Assembly: GCA_026120185.1 (NCBI GenBank)
Contig: JANUWF010001188.1
Coordinates: forward strand, 2,356,001 to 2,420,000
DNA: 64,000 nt
Source of the DNA: Voacanga thouarsii
Taxonomy: Eukaryota > Streptophyta > Magnoliopsida > Gentianales > Apocynaceae
Reading direction: 5' to 3'
In this document: piece after piece, positions 57,752 through 64,000 of the stretch
Numbering within the stretch: the first letter of the stretch is position 1
Layout of the letters: each line of letters begins with the position of its first letter
Notes under the pieces: model-generated
Told to the model about the DNA's origin: nothing
Database searches by the model: none
Seen by the model: only the letters and a program-made list of their open reading frames with translations
Program-made: the position numbers and the translations under genes

Positions 57752-59260
57752 GATATGGGCTAAAATCACCATTCCTTTCCTAATTATTTGAGGTTGTTTT
57801 AAGATACATTTGTTAAAATAACTAGCTTCCGATTTGACATTTTGCTTGTAAAAGGTATTTTTGGAAAATATGTACAGAATTGAGTTAAAATCGAGCAGAA
57901 AGTGCACAATTCCAGAAGGTACCTGGCACCAGGACCAGCTAAGGGACCAAGCGCCAGGTACATTCTGGTCCAGTAGGGCAATTCGAGCCAAGCTTCAGGA
58001 GAAACCAGAACAGACCTAATGCCATGTTTGGCAAGTGTACCTAGCGCCGGGTCAATGCTGTCTGCCGAGGAGAACAGGCCAAAGATAGAGGAAGAATATA
58101 GTACACCTGGCACCAGGTGGGTCGAAGGTACCTGGCGCTTGGTATGCTTTGGAGGGCTAATATTCTGTACACGAATTTGGGAATTTTACAAGGATTTTGG
58201 TATTTTTCAAATCCTACTCGGCCAAGACTTCCTTAGCTATGAATTTAGCATCCAAAAGGCTTATAAAAGCACAAGAAAACACAAGGATTGGATAGAACAA
58301 GACATACATAGAGAGAGGTGGATTCATAAGCCTAAATTCTCAATCTGTGATTGAAGAAGAAGTTCACACAAATCAAGAAGGATTGTTCAAGAGAGTCTTC
58401 AAAGAAGAAGAAATATGCTTATCTACGAGTGCTTTCTTTTCTTTTTATTTTCTTTTCCTTTAGCAATGATGTATTCAATGTTTTGATTGTAATTTAATAT
58501 TATTTTGGGATTCATGATTTTGTGTTAATTTAGTTAATTGATCAATTCTTTGGTATTTGATTACTCGTTATCATTGGTTATTAATACGAGTTCTTCTAAT
58601 TGACTTGAGACAACGATGGTAGAGGTTTCATTGCATTGATTTTGTATTTATCTAATCTTGATGGACTTGAGCGATGAAGTTAAGATTATAGGACTAAATA
58701 ATCAAAGATTAGTTGATTTCACCTCGAGCAAAGGGTTATTAGCTAATTTTATGTTTATAAGGAATTAGGCTTAATGCATGTTTTAGTTATGTTAGCTTGA
58801 CTGGCAAATCTATTAATTTAATCAAGATATAGGATTTCACGGATTGGGAAGCGAAGTGGGATTTATTTAAATAGATTCATGACTTGTGAAACGATTAAAT
58901 TTTACTTTATATTCTTTCATGATGCCAAGATGATTATTAGTTGAGAGAATTGCTAGTTGGTTCATTATCGTGTTTTCTAGGATAATTGTCTAAATTGTAT
59001 AAATGTACATCCTTGAGTTGTATATATTTTTTTATTTTTAATTATTTTCTCACTTTATTTGGGGTCGGTTAAACAATGAATGAAAAGTGATTAGTGTGTA
59101 CTTGTTCCTTTGAGGATTGATATTCGTTAATTCCCTATATTATACTTGCGATAAGTATATTTGCTCGGATGGGTATTTTGGGATTAATATTTTAATTAAA
59201 ACTTGACTATGGGATAGATTTAAATATGGTAATTTTTATATACCTAAAATTTGTGCATCA
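57752..59260 (+). mobile_element. 5' LTR of element H
   Basis: A divergent member of the TGATAGGGC family. It begins around GATATGGGCTAAAAT (the expected TG is lost or changed) and ends GTGCATCA, followed by the primer site. It contains the GC-rich units at 57905-58155. Confidence 0.8.
57905..58155 (+). repeat. Three GGCGCC-type paired GC units in H LTR
   Basis: Unit 1 has 9-bp perfect inverted arms, GTACCTGGC (57919-57927) and GCCAGGTAC (57953-57961). A middle unit lies at about 58005-58075. Unit 3, 58090-58155, is the counterpart of the copia A leader unit at 39248-39313. Confidence 0.85.
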
Positions 59261-59266
59261 AGTTTT

Positions 59267-59284
59267 TGGCACCGTTGCCAGGAA
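59267..59284 (+). other. Primer-binding site of element H (tRNA-Asp type)
   Basis: TGGCACCGTTGCCAGGAA starts six bases after the LTR end. It matches the complement of plant tRNA-Asp with few changes. Confidence 0.88.
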
Positions 59285-59544
59285 ACAATATCATGAAAGC
59301 TTAGATTTTATTGATTTAAACTATGTTTATGTGTTAATATGTTTATATGTAAATATGCGAATATGTATATATGTTCCTTGTACGATTAGGTGCTATATGT
59401 TGTTTTCTTAGATACTTGCAATTTAATATCTCTATATGTTGTAATTCTTTGTAACTTAATTTGTAAGCATATACCTTAACTAACTAACTTGATTTCATAT
59501 TATGATATGTATATACGATGCTAATGAGTTCTTTTGTATAGGTG

Positions 59545-60195
59545 AGATGGCCAATTGAAGCTTGGGACGATATCCTAACATGTCTCATGGGATGACATCT
59601 CAACCATCCGACTCCATTGCCTTGGAAGGGGTGTTGGAAAAATTTGCCACCCATGTAACTAAAGGTTTTTCTGAAATAGATGACACATTGGCAAAATTTG
59701 AAGGCATGGTTAGGAATATGAAAAGGCAAATTTAGTTCTTAAGGTAATAAAGTCACTATTAGGGACAGAAGCACAAAATGATTCAGTTGCTATTACACTA
59801 AGGAGTGGAAAGGAGCTACCTGATCCCAACACAGAACCAGTACCATCTAAAGAAGATGGGCCGGAACCAACCCCTCTTGTTGAACCTTTTGAAAAACAAA
59901 CTAAAAAACCAGATTTTTAGCCACTGGTACCTTACCCTACTCGCACACACAAAGCAAGAAAAGATGCACAATGTGACAAGTTTTTGAAAATATTCAAACA
60001 ATTGCAGATAAATATCCTACTTAGTGAGCCCTTAGTGCACATGCCGAAATATGCAAAATTTCTAAAAAGCATACTTATTAACAAAAAGATGTTGGAGGAA
60101 TTATCCATTGTGGTTTTAACTGAAGAATGATCAGCTATCTTACAGGACCAACAGACTTTGCCACAAAAAGAAAGTGATCTAGGGAGTTTTTCTAT
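59545..60195 (+). pseudogene. H gag remnant
   Basis: Short pieces in changing frames: EGVLEKFATHVTKGFSEID, then AITLRSGKELPDPNTEP (typical of the Athila gag C terminus), QCDKFLKIFKQLQINI, MPKYAKFLKSILINKK and ILQDQQTLPQKESDLGSFSIPCPVG leading into protease. The front of gag is missing or unrecognisable (59285-59544). Confidence 0.75.
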
Positions 60196-60466
60196 TCCTT
60201 GTCCTGTTGGGATGTTACATTTTGTAATGCTTTAGCCAACCTAGATGCTAGTATTAATCTTTTACTATATAAAACTTTTAAAAAACTAGACCTAGGTGAA
60301 CCCAAACCTACTAGGATGAGTATTCAACTTGCAGATAGATCTATTAAATATCCTAGGGGAATAGTGGAAGATGTATTGGTTAAGGTGGATAGATTTATAT
60401 CTTTTGTGGATTTTGTTATTCTCAATATGAATGAAGATTCTAAAGTCCCTTTAATCCTAGGTCGAC
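60196..60466 (+). pseudogene. H protease, first part
   Basis: ALANLDASINLLLYKTFKKL carries the retropepsin active site, where relatives have D-L-G-A-S. Here the sequence reads L-D-A-S and the Gly is lost. LGEPKPTRMSIQLADRSIKY, GIVEDVLVKVDRFI and VPLILGR are well kept. The ORF is cut at GR (60466) by solo LTR L. The missing part resumes at 61978. Confidence 0.85.
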
Positions 60467-61972
60467 TAATGTGTCCGGACTTGGGTGTAAAAATCATACA
60501 AAAACTAAGCACATTCCCAATCAAGTTTAAATTAAAACATTCAACCCAAATCACACATATGAGCAAGCGTACTCATCATTAACCGAGCATAGGGTTCAAA
60601 CGAGTGTCGATCCTCAAGGAACAAGTAGATATTAATTACCTTTCTTTTATTATTTAACTGACTCAATAAAGTAAAAAATAAATAAAAATAAAAATAAAAT
60701 AAAATAAAAATATATACATGTCAAGGATGTAGATTTATGCAATTCAAACTATTATTTGGACAACCATGATCTTAAAGTACCCAACCTTTATCATAACTAA
60801 TTATTCTCTTAGCATCATGGAGAATTAAAGTAGACTCACTTCTTTCCCAATTCATGAATCCCTATCTTCTAGATAACTTAGTATCACATACTCTGTCTCA
60901 ACTAGTCTTACCCAAAAGATGTATTAAACACATTTCTCTGATTAAGTCCCATTCTCAGGCAAACCCATGAAATTAACCAATTGAATCCATACTCTGGCAG
61001 ACATCAATTAACCTTTAATTACACTGTTCTTAACAATTAACCCTATTTTCAGGCAAGTTAAAAGAAAACAAATATGAAATCAATCAATTGAACTACCATC
61101 AACCCTATTTTCAAGCAAGTTAACGGAAAGCCACAATCAATTAATCTTGTAATAAGCACGAGTAATTAAATATCAAGAATAACAATCAATTAATCAAAAG
61201 ATCAAATAACTATAAAAAACCATGAATGTCTAAACCAATGTCAAATTACAATAAAACAATTAAAACATCATTGTCAAGAAAAAGAAAACAAAGTAAAAGA
61301 AAGCACTCATAGATAAGTCTCATTCTTCTTCCTTTGAAGACCTTCTTGTACAACCCTCATTGAATTGAAGAATTTCTCTTTTGACTGAGTGATTTTCTAT
61401 GATGATCAATGAATTCTCTCCCCTTTCCTTTGTGTTTTTCATCTATTTATAGGCTTAGAAAATGCCTAAACTCGTAGGTACAAAGTTCTTGGCCGAGTAG
61501 AAGTTGGAAGATACTAAAACTCCTCAGATTACCAAAAATCACGTAGGAAAATCACAGCACCACCTTGGCTCTCAGAGCTGGTGCCGGTTGTGTTCTGCTT
61601 CTCTATTCGTTCGTCGATTTTTCTTCGAATTTTGCACAATGTGTTCCAGAATGTAGCCGGCGCCAGTTCCAGCTTCACAGCCAGTGCCACCTTGGTTCTA
61701 TTCTACTCTGTTTCTATAATTTTTTTGTTACTTCGAAGTTCGTGTCAACAGTGCATGGTTGGGGCTGATTCTAAAGCCCTAGCCGACGCCGCTTCTCCTC
61801 TGTTTTGCGACGTTTTTGTTTCGTTTTACCCTAAAAATTTGAAATAAAGAACAAAATACCTTTCTAAGGGTAAAATCTTCAATATGAAGGAATATGACTA
61901 GTTATTTAACAAAATGTATTACAAAAGAACCGCAAATAACTAGGAAAAGTATGACTAATTTAACCTCTTTCA
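60467..61972 (-). mobile_element. Solo LTR L of the TGATAGGGC family in H protease
   Basis: 1506 bp, minus strand. Target duplication TCGAC (60462-60466) and TCAAC (61973-61977), one mismatch. Taking it out rejoins GR and FLATTKALIDV of the protease. The plus-strand start TAATGTG has TG changed to TA. Open frames at 61565-61847 are LTR sequence over the GC-rich units (61560-61800). Confidence 0.9.
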
Positions 61973-62540
61973 TCAACCTTTTTTAGCAACTACCAAAGCC
62001 TTAATTGATGTTCATAGAGGAAAATCGACACTTAGGGTTAGGGATGAGGAAGTCATTATCAAAATCCACAAAAGCATACAACATCCTATTTCTTGTGATG
62101 ATTCTTGTTTGAGGGTTGATATTCTTGATGAACATATCTTTGAATTTGTGCAGGATTCATTTGTCCAAGATTATATGGAACAATCCATTGCATATTTGAA
62201 GGACTCAATTGAGGGCCATAGGTTTGAAAAATTTGAGGAAATCGAAAAAGGAAATTTGGGAAGAATGAAATCATCCATTGAGGAACCACCGGAATTGGAT
62301 TTGAAAGACCTCTCTGAGCACTTAGAATATGCATTTTTGGAAAAAGATGAAAAACTACCGGTGATCATTGCAAAAAAACCTTACGTATGAACAGAAGACC
62401 AAATTGGTAAGTCTATTGGGAAATATAAAGGAGTCATTGCATGAAAAATCACGAATATTAAGGGAATTAGCCCTTTCTTTTGTACTCATAAAGTCTTGTT
62501 GGAAGAAGGAGTCAAACCCATAGTGCAACCTCAACGTAGG
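61973..62540 (+). pseudogene. H protease end and linker to RT
   Basis: FLATTKALIDVHRGKSTLRV and VIIKIHKSIQHP end the protease. A linker frame, 62109-62390, with FVQDYMEQSIAYLKDSIEG, ELDLKDLSEHLEYAFLEKDE and LPVIIAKK follows. The last two strings are the conserved entry to the Athila RT region. Confidence 0.82.
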
Positions 62541-63290
62541 TTGAACCAAACATGAGTGATGTGGCAAATGGTGAGGTGATTAAATTCTTAGATTCCGGCA
62601 TCATTTACACTACTTCTGATAATATTTGGGTTAGTCCAACATAAGTGGTACCAAAGAAGGGAGGAATGACTATGAGCCCTAATGAAAAAAAATGAGTTGA
62701 TCCCAATGAGATTGGTAACCAGTTGGAGGGTTTGCATTGATTATAGAAAATTGAATGAGGCCACTAGAAAGGACCATTTTCCTCTCGCTTTCTTTAACCA
62801 AATATTAGAAAGGTTAGTCGGACATGAGTTTTATTATTTCTTAGATGGTTTTTTCGGATAATTCCAAATTCTCATAGCACCGGAGAATCAAGAAAAGACT
62901 ACATTTACATGTCCTTTTGTTACTTTTGCATATCGATGTATGCCTTTTGCCCTTTGCAATGGCCTCGGAACATTCCAATGGTATATGATGGCTATTTTCG
63001 AAGGGCTTGTGGAAGACATCATGAAGGTATTTTTGGATAATTTTTCTGTTTTTAGTGATTCTTTTCATTTGTGTTTGACTAACTTGGACAAGGTACTACA
63101 ACAGTGTGAAGAGACCAACCTCATGCTCAATTGAGAAAAATGTCACATCATGGTGCAAGAAGGTATAGTATTGGGATATAAGATTTCAAGAAAATGTATG
63201 GAGATTGATAGGGCCAAAATTGAGGCAATTGAGAAACTTCCTTCTCCAACTTTCGTGAAGGCAATTTGAAGCTTTCTTGGGCATGCAGAT
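62541..63290 (+). pseudogene. H reverse transcriptase, FLDD changed to FLDN
   Basis: VVPKKGGMT near 62648, VCIDYRKLNEATRKDHFPL near 62733, YFLDGFFG, TFTCPFVTFAYRCMPFALCN (62905-62960), then VEDIMKVFLDNFSVFS (63010-63057). The second catalytic Asp of the FxDD box is Asn. LTNLDKVLQQCEETNLMLN and KCHIMVQEGIVLG follow. Several stops (for example 63132) and shifts are present. Confidence 0.85.
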
Positions 63291-64000
63291 TTCTATAGGA
63301 GTTTTATTTTAGATTTCTCAAAGATTTCTTAACCCCTTACTTCTTTACTTGAAAAGATGCTACTTTTGATTTTGATGAAAAATATCTTAATGTTTTCAAT
63401 GTGCTAAAACCAAATTGATTAATTTTCCTATTTTAATTGCACTGGATTAGTCTCTTTCTTTTGAACTAATGTGTGATGTAAGTGACTATGCAGTGGGTGC
63501 AGTGCTTGGATAAAGGAGGAATAAGCACTTGGAACCGATTTACAATGCAATCAAAACTCTTACAGAAGCACAAGAGAACTACACCACAATGGAGAAAGAG
63601 TTGCTTGCAATAGTATCTACTTTTGATAAATTTTATTCTTATCTTGTTTTGTCCAAAGTTATTGAATATACGATCACTCCGCCCTTAAATACCTACTAAA
63701 CAAGTATGATTCCAAACCAAGATTGATAAGATGGGTTTTATTGTTACAGGAATTTGACTTAGAGATTAGGGATAAAAAGGGAGCTAAAAATTTGGTTGCA
63801 AATCACTTGTCTAGGTTGATCCTAACCTTGAGCCATTGGCCGAAGAAGACATCAATGACACCTTCCCAGATGAACAACTTTTACTTGTTGATGGTGAGAT
63901 TTCTCAACTACCTTGGTATGTGGATTTTGCTAATTACTTGGTTGTAGGAATTATTCCGGAATACTTTAATGCACAAAAAAAAAAATCCTCTTCGAAGTAA
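63291..64000 (+). pseudogene. H RNase H and start of integrase region
   Basis: FYRSFILDFSKIS, a shifted RNase H core around 63440-63640 (LMCDVSDYAVGAV-type and NYTTMEKELLAIV), then [20 protein letters not shown] and [27 protein letters not shown] (63723-63830). Integrase would follow outside the window. Confidence 0.8.

Larger units (their letters stand above)
57752..64000 (+). mobile_element. Element H: Athila/Tat Ty3/gypsy, 3' part beyond window
   Basis: 5' LTR (57752-59260), tRNA-Asp-type primer site (59267-59284), gag (about 59545-60195), protease split by solo LTR L, linker, RT (62540-63290), RNase H (63300-63710) and the start of the region leading to integrase (63723 on). Order and motifs match Athila/Tat. 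Both LTR and coding region are strongly decayed. Confidence 0.85.

Noticed and set aside
1..64000. Host protein-coding gene, CRISPR array, rRNA or DNA transposon
   Set aside because: All recognisable proteins are retroelement-derived; no spacer-repeat array, rRNA motif or terminal inverted repeat pair with transposase was seen.

Overview
This window is plant nuclear DNA made almost entirely of nested LTR retrotransposons. I found no host gene, no rRNA or tRNA gene and no CRISPR array. The assignment rests on plant-type Ty1/copia, chromovirus and Athila/Tat polyproteins, on primer-binding sites matching plant tRNA-Asp and initiator tRNA-Met, on AT-rich sequence, and on TG...CA LTRs flanked by 5-bp target duplications. 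It looks like heterochromatin of a flowering plant. I cannot name the species.

Layout, left to right. (1) 1-13356: the 3' part of a Tekay/Del-like chromovirus (element T, + strand). Its pol is split by a solo LTR of its own family (69-4352), and its 3' LTR (7408-13356) holds an Athila-type solo LTR (10792-12321). (2) 13357-53272: a second chromovirus (element D, CRM/Reina-like, + strand). Its 5' LTR holds a copia solo LTR (14028-15720). Its gag is interrupted at 17081 and resumes, in register, at 48817. (3) The interruption is copia element A (17082-48811, - strand). A's gag/protease region holds an Athila-type element E (about 21772-37358, - strand). E's missing pol is replaced by copia element B (26992-34298, - strand). 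A's 5' LTR holds two chromovirus-type solo LTRs, F (40722-44716) and G (45248-48654). (4) 53273-57751: an LTR fragment J with another Athila-type solo LTR inside (53527-55075), then a copia LTR K. (5) 57752-64000: the 5' part of an Athila/Tat element H (+ strand), whose protease is split by a solo LTR L (60467-61972).

All polyproteins are broken. In T pol, E's env-like ORF and B's gag-protease the reading frames are long and free of frameshifts. They are interrupted mainly by TAG, TAA and TGA codons that one C-to-T change on either strand would make from CAG, CAA, CGA or TGG. That fits methylcytosine deamination in silenced DNA.

The least expected signal is a GC-rich paired GGCGCC-type unit of about 45-65 bp in otherwise AT-rich sequence. 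It recurs in LTRs of Ty3/gypsy elements and in 5' leaders of both Ty1/copia elements. One pair matches without gaps at 53 of 66 positions by hand alignment (39248-39313 and 58090-58155). A second signal is a tRNA-like A-box/B-box pair with an identical 43-nt offset in three chromovirus LTRs.
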